Positions 43,075 through 52,677 are shown, counted from the first letter of the stretch. The stretch is 64,000 bases of DNA from Salipiger mangrovisoli (GCF_015223355.1 NZ_JADFFK010000009.1:124001-188000), one strand, 5' to 3'. Program-made: numbers and translations. Notes: generated by a model from the sequence alone, not told the origin.

Positions 43075-44075
43075 CAGCGCCTCCACATCGCCCAGAGCCG
43101 CGGCAGGGCGATGACCCCGATGAGCAGCATGCCGATGAAGATCGACATGACGATGCCCGGCACGTTCAGAAGGCCCAGACCGAAGGTCACCAGCCCCATG
43201 ACGAAGGCGGCGATCACCACGCCGGGGATCGAGCCCGAGCCGCCGAGGATCGACACGCCGCCGAGCACCACCATGGTCACCACCTCCAGCTCCCAGCCAA
43301 AGGCGATGGAGGGCCGCGTCGAGCCGAGCCGCGAGGTCAGGCAGATCGCCGCGATGCCCGACATGAGCCCGGTGAGCAGGAAGAGGATGAACTTCACCCG
43401 CGCCACCCGGATGCCGGAGAAGCTGGCAGCGGTGGCATTGTTGCCGATGGCATAGACCATGCGGCCGAAGTTGGTCCGGTGCAGCAGGATGTAATAGAGC
43501 ACGGCGAGCAGCGCGAAGAGCACGAACTCGAAGGAAATGACCCAGAACACGTAGCCCTGCCCGAAGTAGGCGAACTCCGCCGGGTAACCGCGGTAGGCGC
43601 CGTCGCCCAGCACGATGTAGGAAATGCCGCGGAAGAGGCTCATCGTGCCGATCGTCACCACGATCGACGGCAGCCCCATCTTGGTGACCAGCACGGCGTT
43701 GAAGGCGCCGCAGGCGAGCCCCGTCGCAAGGCCGATCAGCACCAGCTCGGGCGTGCCCGCGCCGTATTGCACCGCCGCCCCCATGGCGGTGGAGGCGAGC
43801 GCGATGATCGAGGCGACCGAGAGGTCGATCTCGCCGCTGATGATCAGCAGCGCCATGGCGAAGGCGATCATCGCCTTCTCGGTAAAGTTGAAGGTCGCGT
43901 CGCTGAGGTTCCAGGCGTTGAGGAAATAGGGTGAGGCGAAGCTGTTCGCGATAAAGATCGCCACGGCGACGGCGAAGAGCAGCAGTTCCCAGCTTTTCAG
44001 CAGCCGCGCACCGGGGCCCTGCAAACGGTCGGGAATATGGCGGGGCGCCTGCCCATGGGATGCGGTCTCGGTCAT
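43074..44075 (-). CDS. rhaQ: Rhamnose ABC transporter permease RhaQ
   Basis: 333-residue permease of the ribose-type (BPD_transp_2) family, about 8-10 helices. [20 protein letters not shown] is the conserved ABC-2-type ribose permease motif; [30 protein letters not shown] near the C-terminus is also typical. Overlaps rhaP by four bases. Pairs with RhaP in the importer. Confidence 0.92.
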   Translation of the reverse strand: MTETASHGQAPRHIPDRLQGPGARLLKSWELLLFAVAVAIFIANSFASPYFLNAWNLSDATFNFTEKAMIAFAMALLIISGEIDLSVASIIALASTAMGAAVQYGAGTPELVLIGLATGLACGAFNAVLVTKMGLPSIVVTIGTMSLFRGISYIVLGDGAYRGYPAEFAYFGQGYVFWVISFEFVLFALLAVLYYILLHRTNFGRMVYAIGNNATAASFSGIRVARVKFILFLLTGLMSGIAAICLTSRLGSTRPSIAFGWELEVVTMVVLGGVSILGGSGSIPGVVIAAFVMGLVTFGLGLLNVPGIVMSIFIGMLLIGVIALPRLWAMWRR

Positions 44076-45052
44076 GCGTGGCCCTCCGCGCGCTTGAGGA
44101 TGATGCGGCCCTTGCTGCGGCCGGAGCGGGTGTTGAAGGCCACCGCGACGATGATCGCCGTGCCGGAGATGGCGAGCTGCCAGAAGGGCGAGATATCGAC
44201 CACCGGCAGGGCGTTCTTGACGATGCCGAGGAAGAGCGCGCCGAGCAGCGTGCCGAGGATGGTCCCCGCTCCGCCGGCGATCGAGATGCCGCCGATGACG
44301 CAGGCGGCCACCACCTCGAGCTCGAAGCCGCCGGCAATGTCGACATAGGCCACCGAGTAGCGCGCGACCCAGAGATAGCCGGTCAGCCCGGCCAGCATGC
44401 CGGAGAGGGTGAAGGCCATGAACTGGGTGCGGCCGACGTCGATGCCGGTATAGACCGCCGCATGCGGGTTGCCGCCCACGGCGTAGAAGGCGCGGCCCAG
44501 CGGCGTGCGGGCGATGCCGAGGAAGAACAGCCCGGTGACGAGGATGGCGATCCAGGCCAGCACCGGCAGGCCGAGCAGCTCGGCGCGCGGGAAACCGGTG
44601 AAGGCGTGGCTCATCTCATGCGCGTTGACCCAGGCGCCGCCGGAGAGGACGAAGATGAGGCCGCGGTAGATGGTCATCGTGCCGAGCGTGACGACGATGG
44701 GCGGGATGTTCAGCTTCCAGACCATCAGCCCGTTGATCATCCCCATCACCGCGCCCATAGCGAGGGCAAGGACAAGGATCGCCGCCATGGGCACGCCGGG
44801 ATAGGCCGCGTTGAGCATGGCGCAGACCATGCCGGTGAGCGCGAGGTTGGCCGCGACCGAGAGGTCGATGCAGCGGGTGAGGATCACCACCGTCTGCCCC
44901 AGCGCCAGCAGGATCAGCGGCGAGGTATCGGTGAAGACGCGGGCGAGGTTGCCGGGCTCGACGAAAGCCGGGAAGCGGCTGGCGATCAGCACCAGGAGCG
45001 CGAGGATCGCGGCCGAGAGGATCGCCTCGCGGGATTTCAGGAAGGTCTTCAT
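44072..45052 (-). CDS. rhaP: Rhamnose ABC transporter permease RhaP
   Basis: 326 residues, same family as Rha[31 protein letters not shown] and [26 protein letters not shown] are the conserved regions. Lies between rhaT and rhaQ; a 112-base gap holding a repeat-like element separates it from rhaT. Confidence 0.92.
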   Translation of the reverse strand: MKTFLKSREAILSAAILALLVLIASRFPAFVEPGNLARVFTDTSPLILLALGQTVVILTRCIDLSVAANLALTGMVCAMLNAAYPGVPMAAILVLALAMGAVMGMINGLMVWKLNIPPIVVTLGTMTIYRGLIFVLSGGAWVNAHEMSHAFTGFPRAELLGLPVLAWIAILVTGLFFLGIARTPLGRAFYAVGGNPHAAVYTGIDVGRTQFMAFTLSGMLAGLTGYLWVARYSVAYVDIAGGFELEVVAACVIGGISIAGGAGTILGTLLGALFLGIVKNALPVVDISPFWQLAISGTAIIVAVAFNTRSGRSKGRIILKRAEGHA

Positions 45053-45079
45053 GTCGCGGCTCCCTGTGCCCGTGGGCGG

Positions 45080-45145
45080 ATGGGGGCGCTGCCCCCTCTT
45101 CGCTGCGCGAATTCACCCCCGGCGTATTTTCGGAACAATGAAGGG
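45080..45145. repeat. Candidate dispersed intergenic element between rhaT and rhaP
   Basis: The gap contains GGGGGC-GCT-GCCCCC, a CTCTTCGCTGCGCGAATTC stretch and then ACCCCCGGCGTATTTTCGG-AACAATGAAGGGG. From memory, a similar 'attcacccccgg-x-tatttt...aa-atgaag' string recurs in many Rhodobacteraceae intergenic regions. The window contains only this copy, so the repeat status rests on memory and not on sequence seen here. Confidence 0.3.
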
Positions 45146-45164
45146 GACGGCTGGATACCGAGGC

Positions 45165-46721
45165 TCATGGCTGCGCTCCGATGCCGGCGGCGTGGCGGAC
45201 GAGGTTTTCCGGGGTGAGCGCGCCGCCTTCGAGTTCGGCGGCGATCAGCCCCTCGCGCATGACGATGACCCGGTCGGACATGCCCAGCACCTCGGGGATC
45301 TCGGAGCTGACCATGATCACCGAGAGGCCCTGCGCCGCGAGCTCGGCCATGAAGCCGTGAACCGCGGCCTTGGAGCCGATGTCGATGCCCTTGGTGGGCT
45401 CGTCGAGGATGATCACCTTGGGCTTCGTCGCCAGCCACTTGGCGATCACCACCTTCTGCTGGTTGCCGCCCGAGAGGTTGCCGACGTCCTGATCGAGCGC
45501 CGCGGCGCGCAGGTCGAGCCGTTCGGTATACTCGCGCGCGAGGGCGAATTCCTCGGACAGGCGCAGGAAGCCGCTCCGCGAGGTCTGCGCCAGCGAGGGC
45601 AGCGTGACGTTCTGGAAGATCGGCAGGCCGATCACCGCGCCCTGCCTGCCGCGGTCCTCGGGGACGTAGACGATGCCGTTCTCCACCGCCTCGGCGGGCG
45701 AGCGGATCACCCGCACCTGCCCGTCGATGCGCACCGCGCCCTTGGAGGGTTTCGTCACGCCGAACAGTGCCTGCATGACCTCGGAGCGCCCTGCCCCGAC
45801 CAGCCCGTAGAAGCCCAGGATCTCGCCGCGGCGCAGGGTGAAGTTGATCTCGTCGAACTCGGTGGGATGGGCGTAGCCCACCACCTTCAGAACCACGTCG
45901 CCGATGTTGTGGGCGCGCTGCGGGAAGATCTGGTCGACCGAGCGGCCCACCATCAGGCGCACGAGCTCGGCCTCGTCCACGTCGGCGATCAGGCCCGAGC
46001 CCACGTGCTGCCCGTCGCGGAAGACGGTGTAGCGGTCGGCGATGCGGAAGATCTCGTCGAACTTGTGCGAGATGAAGAGGATCGCCCGGCCCTCGGCGCG
46101 CAGCCGCTCGACCAGCTCGTAAAGCTCCTCGATTTCCTTGTGCGAGAGCGCGGCGGTGGGCTCGTCCATGATCACGACGCGGGCGTCGACCGAGAGCGCG
46201 CGGGCGATGGCCACGAGGTGCTTCGAGGCGATGCCGAGCTCGCGCAGCGGCATGTCGGGATCGAGATCGGCGTCGATGCGCGACAGGATCTCCTGCGCAT
46301 CACGGCGCATCTTCGACCAGTCAATCAGCCCGAAGCGCCCGCGCGGGGCGTGGCCGATGAAGATGTTCTCGGCGACGGAAAGCTCGTCGAAGAGCACCGT
46401 CTCCTGGTGGATCGCGGTGATCCCGGCGGCGGTGGCGTCCTGCGCGCTGGCAAAATGCACCGGCTGCCCGGCAAGGGAAATCGTGCCGCCATCGGGTTGG
46501 TAGATCCCAGTGAGCGTTTTCACGATGGTCGACTTGCCCGCGCCGTTCTCGCCGACCAGCGCGGTGACCTGGCCGGGGTAGAGCTCGAGCGTGACGCCAT
46601 CGAGGGCCTTCACCCCCGGAAATGTCTTGGTGATCCCCTCGAGCCGCAGCACGGGGGCAGCATCGGCCGTCGCGCCACTGGATGAAGCGGCGACGGGCGG
46701 GGTGGTGAGGCTGACTTGCAT
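45165..46721 (-). CDS. rhaT: Rhamnose ABC transporter ATPase RhaT
   Basis: 518-residue double-domain ATPase of the sugar (MglA/RbsA) type. First domain: Walker A GENGAGKST, signature region around LGIASKHLVAIARALSVDARVVIMDEPTAALS. Second domain: LSGGNQQKVVIAKWLATKPKVIILDEPTKGID. Only the second domain has a complete LSGGQ-like signature; the Walker A of the second (GLVGAGRSEV) is degenerate, as usual for this group. Overlaps nothing; 69 bases and a hairpin separate it from rhaS. Confidence 0.93.
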   Translation of the reverse strand: MQVSLTTPPVAASSSGATADAAPVLRLEGITKTFPGVKALDGVTLELYPGQVTALVGENGAGKSTIVKTLTGIYQPDGGTISLAGQPVHFASAQDATAAGITAIHQETVLFDELSVAENIFIGHAPRGRFGLIDWSKMRRDAQEILSRIDADLDPDMPLRELGIASKHLVAIARALSVDARVVIMDEPTAALSHKEIEELYELVERLRAEGRAILFISHKFDEIFRIADRYTVFRDGQHVGSGLIADVDEAELVRLMVGRSVDQIFPQRAHNIGDVVLKVVGYAHPTEFDEINFTLRRGEILGFYGLVGAGRSEVMQALFGVTKPSKGAVRIDGQVRVIRSPAEAVENGIVYVPEDRGRQGAVIGLPIFQNVTLPSLAQTSRSGFLRLSEEFALAREYTERLDLRAAALDQDVGNLSGGNQQKVVIAKWLATKPKVIILDEPTKGIDIGSKAAVHGFMAELAAQGLSVIMVSSEIPEVLGMSDRVIVMREGLIAAELEGGALTPENLVRHAAGIGAQP

Positions 46722-46751
46722 CGAGGCCCCCGATAGGTGGGTTGGGTGGGA

Positions 46752-46773
46752 CCCCGGCGCAAGCGCGCCGGGG
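46752..46773 (-). other. GC-rich hairpin between rhaS and rhaT
   Basis: CCCCGGCGC-AAGC-GCGCCGGGG in the 69-base gap, no U-run. Hairpins at this place usually stabilise the upstream binding-protein message and reduce read-through, which would give more RhaS than ATPase and permease. Confidence 0.5.
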
Positions 46774-46790
46774 CTCAGGTCAGGAGCGGA

Positions 46791-47789
46791 TCAGAAGATG
46801 CTCTTGAACTCGTCGATGTTGCTGGCGTCGTAGATGAAGGGATCTGCCATCGCCCCCTCGTTGTTGTCGTCGAGGGTCAGCTTGCCCATCCGGCCCATGG
46901 GGATCTCGGCGCCCGGGGCGGCCTCGGCGGCGCCGGTGGCCAGTTCGTAGGCCAGATAGGTTGCCGAGTATCCCAGATCGATCGGGTTCCAGATCGCGAA
47001 GCTCTTCGACGCGCCGCTCTCGATCGCGCCGGCCATCTCGGACGGCAGGCCGAGCCCGGTCACGTTCACCTGCCCCACCTTGCCGGCATCCTCGACGGCG
47101 CGGGCGGCGGCGACGATGCCCACCGAGGTCGGCGCGATGATCGCGTCGAGATCGGGGTAGGTCTGCATCAGGCCCTGCGCCTCGCGGTAGGATTTGTCGG
47201 CAAGATCGTCGCCGTAGACCGTACCCACCACCTTGATGCCCGGGTAGTTGCCCATCACCTTGTTCATCTCGTCGATCCAGGTGTTCTGGTTCGTCGAGGT
47301 GGTGGTGGCCGAAAGCACCGCGACTTCGCCGCCCTCGGGCAGGTTGTCGGCGGCCAGCTTGATGATCATGTTGCCGATGAGCGGGTTCGACGAGGGGTTG
47401 AGGTGCAGCTGACGGCCCTCGGGCGCGACGCCGCTGTCCCAGGAGATCACCGTGATGCCGCGCTGCATCGCCTTCTTCAGGGCGGGCACCAGCGCGTCGG
47501 TGTCATTGGCCGAGACGGCGATCGCATCGACGTTCTGCGCGATCAGCGCGTTGATCACCTCGATCTGGCCCTCGGCGGTGGTGTCGGTGGGGCCGGTGTA
47601 GATCACCTCGACATTGCCCAGCTCGGCGGCGGCCTCCTCGGCGCCCTTGGCGGCGGCCTCGAAGAAGCCGATGCCGAGCGCCTTGACCACCAGCGCGATG
47701 CGCACGTTGTCCTGCGCCTGCGCGGCGCCCCCGGCCAGCATCATCGCGGCCAGCGCGGTCCCTCCGAAAAGTCGTCTCGTAATGCCCAT
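46791..47789 (-). CDS. rhaS: Rhamnose-binding periplasmic protein RhaS
   Basis: 332-residue periplasmic sugar-binding protein (Peripla_BP_4). Sec-type signal peptide MGITRRLFGGTALAAMMLAGGAAQA, then VRIALVVKALGIGFFEAAAKGAEEAAAEL. LIAQNVDAIAVSANDTDALVPALKKAMQRGITVISWDSGV carries the typical hinge/ligand residues. Follows rhaR in the rhaRSTPQUK operon. Confidence 0.93.
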   Translation of the reverse strand: MGITRRLFGGTALAAMMLAGGAAQAQDNVRIALVVKALGIGFFEAAAKGAEEAAAELGNVEVIYTGPTDTTAEGQIEVINALIAQNVDAIAVSANDTDALVPALKKAMQRGITVISWDSGVAPEGRQLHLNPSSNPLIGNMIIKLAADNLPEGGEVAVLSATTTSTNQNTWIDEMNKVMGNYPGIKVVGTVYGDDLADKSYREAQGLMQTYPDLDAIIAPTSVGIVAAARAVEDAGKVGQVNVTGLGLPSEMAGAIESGASKSFAIWNPIDLGYSATYLAYELATGAAEAAPGAEIPMGRMGKLTLDDNNEGAMADPFIYDASNIDEFKSIF

Positions 47790-47834
47790 GGTATCCTCCC
47801 TGATTGATGAGCGTTCACGTATCGTGCCGGGCGG

Positions 47835-48635
47835 TCACCCTGCCCCGGCGGTTCTTGCCCGTCCGGTCTGCGCCACGATCAGCCGGATCTCGGCTGCCTC
47901 CAGCATCGAGGCGGTGCGGTCGGAAATCCCGTCATCGGTGATGACGATGTCGATGCGTTCGAGCGGGCAGAGCACGAGGCTCGAGCGGTTGTCGAACTTC
48001 GTGCTGTCGACCAGCACGACCAGCTCGTCGGCCTGGTCGATGAGCTTTTCCTCGGCCTGGATCAGCAGCGGGTCGGCTTCCATCAACCCGATCGGCCCGA
48101 GCGCGTAGGCACCCATGAACATGCGCTTGGCGTAATAGTGACGTGTCATGTCATTGGCGAAGGGCGACAGGATGATGTTCTGCTCGCGGTAGAGCGCGCC
48201 GCCGGGCAGCATCACCGTGTTCTTGGAATTCTTCAGCAGGTGCTCGGCGATCGGGAAACTGTTGGTCAGCACCTGCAGCCGGCGGTTGGCCAGCGGGTGG
48301 ACCATCTGGAAAGTCGTCGTCCCGCCGTTGATGATGATCGCCTCGCCGTCGTCGCAAAGCGCCACGGCCTCGCGGGCGATGGCCTGCTTCTGGTCGATGT
48401 TGATCGACTGGTTCACCGCGAAGGGCCGCCCGGCCAGCCCCGGCAGCGGCGGCGGGGTCAGCGCCTCGGCGCCGCCGCGCACCCGGCGCAGCCGCTTGGC
48501 GCCATGCAGCGTGGCGATGTCGCGCCGGATCGTCGCCTCGGAGGTGCCGGTCAGCGCGACGAGTTCCGAGACCGTCACGATTGGCCGCTCCTGCACGGCG
48601 GAAAGAATGATCCTGTGGCGTTCCGTTTCGTGCAT
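47835..48635 (-). CDS. rhaR: DeoR-family repressor of rhamnose catabolism
   Basis: 266 residues: N-terminal HTH (VTVSELVALTGTSEATIRRDIATLHGAKRLRRVRGGAEAL) and a C-terminal sugar-phosphate sensor domain with INGGTTTFQMV and LVDSTKFDNRSSLVL, typical of DeoR. First gene of the transport operon and divergent from rhaD; the 186-base gap holds repeated CAATCATG sites that fit a DeoR operator. Confidence 0.93.
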   Translation of the reverse strand: MHETERHRIILSAVQERPIVTVSELVALTGTSEATIRRDIATLHGAKRLRRVRGGAEALTPPPLPGLAGRPFAVNQSINIDQKQAIAREAVALCDDGEAIIINGGTTTFQMVHPLANRRLQVLTNSFPIAEHLLKNSKNTVMLPGGALYREQNIILSPFANDMTRHYYAKRMFMGAYALGPIGLMEADPLLIQAEEKLIDQADELVVLVDSTKFDNRSSLVLCPLERIDIVITDDGISDRTASMLEAAEIRLIVAQTGRARTAGAG

Positions 48636-48672
48636 CTGGTCCTCCCGTTCGGTTCAGATTGGACGAATCCCC

Positions 48673-48736
48673 GATCAAGTCAATCATGTTTTTTCATCTT
48701 CAATCATGCTGCGCCGCCGCATGATTGGTTTTGATC
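48673..48736. promoter_or_regulatory. Repeated operator sites between rhaR and rhaD
   Basis: CAATCATG occurs at 48681 and 48701, exactly 20 bases (two helical turns) apart; the second copy faces an inverted copy GCATGATTG at 48719-48727 with nine bases between. GATCAA at 48673 and TTGATC at 48731 extend the symmetry. Position and spacing fit binding by the DeoR-type RhaR to control both divergent operons. Confidence 0.75.
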
Positions 48737-48821
48737 GTTTCTGGTTGACAGATCGCGGGTCCAGCCGCAGCTTTCAGGGCGAGGAGGCGGCCAATCCGGA
48801 CCGCGACTATGGAGGATCACC

Positions 48822-50921
48822 ATGCTGACAAAGGCCAAGGACCGCCTGCAAAATCTGTGGGATAGCGGCAAGGCCGCGGGGATGAGCGAGCCCGAGAAGC
48901 TGCTCTACCGGTCCAACCTTCTGGGGTCGGACAAGCGAATCACCAATTACGGCGGCGGCAACACTTCGGCCAAGGTCATGGAGCGCGACCCGCTGACCGG
49001 CGAGCAGGCCGAGGTGCTCTGGGTCAAGGGCTCGGGCGGCGATGTCGGCTCGATGAAGCTCGACGGGTTTTCGACCCTCTACATGGACAAGCTGCGCGCG
49101 CTGAAGGGTGTCTACCGCGGGCTCGAGTTCGAGGACGAGATGGTCGGCTACCTGCCGCATTGCACCTTCAACCTGAACCCGCGCGCCGCCTCCATCGACA
49201 CGCCGCTGCACGCCTATGTGCCGCGCGCGCATGTGGACCACATGCACGCCGACGCGATCATCGCCATTGCCGCTTCGAAGGATTCAAAGGCTCTGACTCA
49301 GGAGATTTTCGGAGATCGCATCGGCTGGCTGCCCTGGAAGCGCCCCGGCTACGAGCTGGGTCTCTGGCTCGAGACGTACTGCCTCGAGAACCCCGAGGCC
49401 GACGGCGTGGTTCTCGAAAGCCACGGGCTCTTCACCTGGGGCGACACGGCCGAGAGCTGCTATGCCACCACCATCGAGATCATCAACGAGGCCATCGCTT
49501 GGCTCGAAGCCAAGACCGAGGGCAAACCGGCCTTCGGCGGTGCCAAGCTGCAGAGCCTCGCTCCCGAGGCCCGGCGCGAGGTGGCTGCGGCGCTGATGCC
49601 GGCGATCCGCGGCATGGTCTCGGGCAACCAGCACATGGTTGGCCACTTCGACGATCAGGACGCGGTGCTGGATTTCGTCAACTCGAACGCGCTGGAGACC
49701 CTGGCGCCCATGGGCACCTCCTGCCCGGACCACTTCCTGCGCACGAAGATCGCGCCCCTGGTGGTGGATTTCGACCCTAACACACCGGATCTGGACGCGG
49801 TCCTGGCCAGCCTCCCGGCCCAGGTCCAGGCCTATCGCGACAGCTACGCCGCCTATTACGCGCGCTGCAAGCGGCCCGACTCCCCTGCCCTGCGCGACCC
49901 TAACGCGGTGGTTTATCTGGTGCCCGGCGTCGGCATGATCACCTTCGCCAAGGATAAGGCGACAGCGCGCATCTCGGGCGAATTCTACGTGAACGCGATC
50001 AACGTGATGCGCGGCGCCTCGGCAGTGAGCGACTACCAGGGGCTGCCCGAGCAGGAGGCTTTCGACATCGAGTACTGGCTGCTCGAAGAGGCCAAGCTGC
50101 AGCGCATGCCGAAACCGAAGTCCCTGGCGGGCCGTGTCGCCATGGTCACCGGCGGCGGCGGCGGCATCGGCGCGGCCACGGCCGAGCGCCTGTTGCGCGA
50201 GGGTGCCTGCGTGGTGCTGGCCGACATTGATCTTGCCGCGGCGGAGAAGGTCGAGAAGCAGCTTTCCAGTGTCTATTCTGCGGATGTTGTGCGGTCTGTC
50301 GCCGTCGACGTGACGCGCGAGGAGGCCGTTGCAAGAGCCTATGCAGAGACTGCGGTGGCCTATGGCGGGGTCGATATCCTGGTGTCGAACGCGGGCATTG
50401 CCTCCTCTGCGCCGGTCGAGGACACCTCGCTGGCGCTCTGGAGCCGCAACATGGACATCCTGTCCACAGGCTATTTCCTTGTCTCGCGCGACGCGTTCCG
50501 GCTTCTACGCAGACAAGGCATGGGCGGATCGATCGTTTTCATAGGGTCGAAAAACGGCCTCGCGGCCTCGCCCAATGCCTCGGCCTATTGCACCGCCAAG
50601 GCGTCGGAACTGCACCTCGCCCGCTGCCTGGCTCTGGAAGGCGCCGAGCTGGGCATCCGGGTCAACGTGGTGAACCCCGACGCGGTGCTGCGCGGCTCTC
50701 GCATCTGGGAGGGCGAATGGCTCGACCAGCGCGCCTCGACCTACGGCACCGACAAGGCCGGGCTGGAAGAGATGTACCGCAACCGCTCGATGCTGAAGCG
50801 GTCGGTGCTGCCCGAAGATATCGCCGAGGCCACCTACTTCCTGGCCTCCGACCTCTCGGCCAAGTCCACCGGCAACATCCTCAACGTCGATGCGGGCAAC
50901 AAGGAAGCCTTCACGCGATAA
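48822..50921 (+). CDS. rhaD: Bifunctional rhamnulose-1-phosphate aldolase / short-chain dehydrogenase
   Basis: 699-residue two-domain enzyme. Residues ~1-420: class II aldolase/adducin domain (YGGGNTSAKV, the metal-ligand HVDHMHADAIIAIAAS). Residues ~430-699: SDR domain with GGGGGIGAATAERL (NAD), NAGIASSAP, and the catalytic SKNGLAASPNASAYCTAKASELHL (Ser/Tyr/Lys). Splits rhamnulose-1-phosphate into dihydroxyacetone-phosphate and L-lactaldehyde, and the dehydrogenase half most likely oxidises or reduces lactaldehyde. Ribosome-binding site GGAGGATC. Identical gene order and fusion are known in rhizobia. Confidence 0.93.
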   Translation: MLTKAKDRLQNLWDSGKAAGMSEPEKLLYRSNLLGSDKRITNYGGGNTSAKVMERDPLTGEQAEVLWVKGSGGDVGSMKLDGFSTLYMDKLRALKGVYRGLEFEDEMVGYLPHCTFNLNPRAASIDTPLHAYVPRAHVDHMHADAIIAIAASKDSKALTQEIFGDRIGWLPWKRPGYELGLWLETYCLENPEADGVVLESHGLFTWGDTAESCYATTIEIINEAIAWLEAKTEGKPAFGGAKLQSLAPEARREVAAALMPAIRGMVSGNQHMVGHFDDQDAVLDFVNSNALETLAPMGTSCPDHFLRTKIAPLVVDFDPNTPDLDAVLASLPAQVQAYRDSYAAYYARCKRPDSPALRDPNAVVYLVPGVGMITFAKDKATARISGEFYVNAINVMRGASAVSDYQGLPEQEAFDIEYWLLEEAKLQRMPKPKSLAGRVAMVTGGGGGIGAATAERLLREGACVVLADIDLAAAEKVEKQLSSVYSADVVRSVAVDVTREEAVARAYAETAVAYGGVDILVSNAGIASSAPVEDTSLALWSRNMDILSTGYFLVSRDAFRLLRRQGMGGSIVFIGSKNGLAASPNASAYCTAKASELHLARCLALEGAELGIRVNVVNPDAVLRGSRIWEGEWLDQRASTYGTDKAGLEEMYRNRSMLKRSVLPEDIAEATYFLASDLSAKSTGNILNVDAGNKEAFTR

Positions 50922-50932
50922 GACCCTATTCC

Positions 50933-50962
50933 GGCGGCGTGAGAGCCTCATGCCGCCTTTTT
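50933..50962 (+). terminator. Intrinsic terminator-like hairpin between rhaD and rhaI
   Basis: GGCGGCGTGAG-AGC-CTCATGCCGCC then TTTTT: 11 pairs (one G-U), three-base loop and a five-U tail. It lies within the operon, 12 bases after the rhaD stop and 35 before the rhaI start. Confidence 0.7.
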
Positions 50963-50997
50963 CACACCGCCACGGAGAGGCGGCACGGGAGGATTTC

Positions 50998-52272
50998 ATG
51001 ATCGACAGCGATCTGATCGCGGCTGAGAACGCGGTGCGCACCGAGGCGCTCAAGTTTGACTACGAAATGCTGGGCACGCATTTGGCGCGGCGCGGCGTGG
51101 ATATCGACACTATCAAGAAGAAAGTTGGCGCTTACGGCGTGGCCGTGCCGAGTTGGGGCGTCGGCACCGGCGGCACCCGCTTTGCCCGCTTTCCCGGCGG
51201 CGGAGAGCCGCGCGGCATCTTCGACAAGCTCGACGATTGCGGCGTGATCAACCAACTGACCGCGGCCACGCCGACGGTCTCGCTGCACATTCCCTGGGAC
51301 AAGGAAGACCCCGCCGCTCTGCTGGAAAAGGCCGCCTCCCTGGGGCTGGGGTTCGACGCGATGAACTCGAACACGTTCCAGGACCAGCCGGGCCAGAAAC
51401 TGAGCTACAAGTACGGCTCGCTGTCGCACACCGATCCAGCGGTGCGGGCGCAGGCCGTCGAGCACAATCTCGAATGCATCGAAATCGGCTCGAAACTGGG
51501 CTCCAAGGCTCTGACGGTCTGGATTGGTGACGGCTCGAACTTCCCCGGCCAGACCGACCTGACGGCGCAGTTCGAACGGTATCTCTCGGCGATGCAGGAG
51601 ATCTACAAGGGTCTGCCCGGGGACTGGCGGTTGTTCAGCGAGCACAAGATGTTCGAACCCGCCTTTTATTCGACGGTCGTGCAGGATTGGGGCACGAACT
51701 ACCTGATCGCCAAGGAGCTGGGCGAGCGCGCCTTCTGCCTCGTGGACCTCGGCCACCACGCGCCCAACACCAATATCGAGATGATCGTGGCGCGGCTGAT
51801 CCAGTTCGGAAAGCTCGGCGGCTTCCATTTCAACGACAGCAAATACGGCGACGACGACCTCGACACCGGCAGTATCGACCCCTTCCGCCTGTTCCTGGTG
51901 TTCAACGAGTTGGTTGCCGCCGAGGGCAAGGCAGGCTTTGCCCCGGCACATATGCTCGACCAGTCGCACAACGTGACGGACCCGATCGAAAGCCTGATGT
52001 CCTCGGCCAACGAGGTGCGCCGGGCCTATGCGCAGGCGCTTCTGGTGGACCGCGCGGCGCTCAAGGGCTTCCAGGAAGAGAACGATGCCCTGATGTCCGC
52101 AGCGACGCTGAAGGCCGCCTATCGGGTCGACGTCGAACCGATCCTCGCGATGGCGCGGCTCGAGGCCGGGGCGGCCATCGATCCCGTCGCGACCTACCGG
52201 GCGTCGAAGTACCGCGCAAAGGTCTCGGCGGAGCGCCCCGAGGTCAGCGGCGCAGGCGGCGGGATCGTCTGA
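50998..52272 (+). CDS. rhaI: L-rhamnose isomerase (rhizobial/Pseudomonas type)
   Basis: 424-residue TIM-barrel isomerase converting L-rhamnose to L-rhamnulose. SEHKMFEPAFYSTVVQDWG, VDLGHHAPNTNIE and GGFHFNDSKYGDDDLDTGS carry the metal ligands and catalytic residues of the xylose-isomerase-like RhaI family. Start at 50998 (MIDSDLIAAENA) with GGGAGGATTTC. Cotranscribed with rhaD unless the intervening hairpin stops transcription. Confidence 0.94.
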   Translation: MIDSDLIAAENAVRTEALKFDYEMLGTHLARRGVDIDTIKKKVGAYGVAVPSWGVGTGGTRFARFPGGGEPRGIFDKLDDCGVINQLTAATPTVSLHIPWDKEDPAALLEKAASLGLGFDAMNSNTFQDQPGQKLSYKYGSLSHTDPAVRAQAVEHNLECIEIGSKLGSKALTVWIGDGSNFPGQTDLTAQFERYLSAMQEIYKGLPGDWRLFSEHKMFEPAFYSTVVQDWGTNYLIAKELGERAFCLVDLGHHAPNTNIEMIVARLIQFGKLGGFHFNDSKYGDDDLDTGSIDPFRLFLVFNELVAAEGKAGFAPAHMLDQSHNVTDPIESLMSSANEVRRAYAQALLVDRAALKGFQEENDALMSAATLKAAYRVDVEPILAMARLEAGAAIDPVATYRASKYRAKVSAERPEVSGAGGGIV

Positions 52273-52309
52273 TCCGCGCAAGATCCCACGCACGCAGAGA
52301 AATCCCCGT

Positions 52310-52337
52310 CCCGGCAGAGAAATCTGCCGGGATTTTT
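52310..52337 (+). terminator. Rho-independent terminator after rhaI
   Basis: CCCGGCAG-AGAAAT-CTGCCGGG followed by ATTTTT. Perfect 8-base stem, six-base loop. Confidence 0.85.
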
Positions 52338-52641
52338 CGTTCCGAGTCATGGATTTAGCAGCGATTCGCTGAGGTTTTCGGGCGAAAATTACCCGATTCG
52401 CAGGGAAATTGCGCCGAATCACCCCGATTTTCCCGATTTTTGGACTCCCGAGGTTCCACCGAACGCGCTTGGCGCTGGGGCGGCGCTTCAATCGCGTCAG
52501 GCATGGAAACCGCGGGCCCAGTACGTTGAAGCGCCCTGCCTTCGCATCGCGCTCCAATGCCTCGTGCGACGCGCGCGGGATGCGCTCTGCACGCGCCTCC
52601 GCCTTCGCGTCAGGGCCACGTCGCCCCCCCCTTTCTGCACG
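52338..52641. other. Non-coding spacer between rhaI and the partition palindromes
   Basis: About 300 bases with no convincing gene on either strand. It opens AT-richer than its surroundings, with GATTCG words repeated (AGCGATTCGCT, CCCGATTCGC, CGCCGAATCA) and CCCCGATTTTCCCGATTTTT. It could hold further binding sites or decayed sequence; nothing definite. Confidence 0.35.
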
Positions 52642-52677
52642 GCGACTCTGGGTAACCCGTGGGTTACCCAGAGTCGC
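52642..52677. repeat. Palindrome 1 (candidate partition site)
   Basis: Perfect 17-base arms (GCGACTCTGGGTAACCC and its reverse complement) around GT. Core GTAACCC-N2-GGGTTAC is shared with palindromes 2 and 3; the outer ten bases are unique to this site. Confidence 0.85.

Noticed and set aside
52642-52677. Palindrome 1 considered as transcription terminator
   Set aside because: No T-run on either strand, and the core is shared with two other sites at the partition locus.
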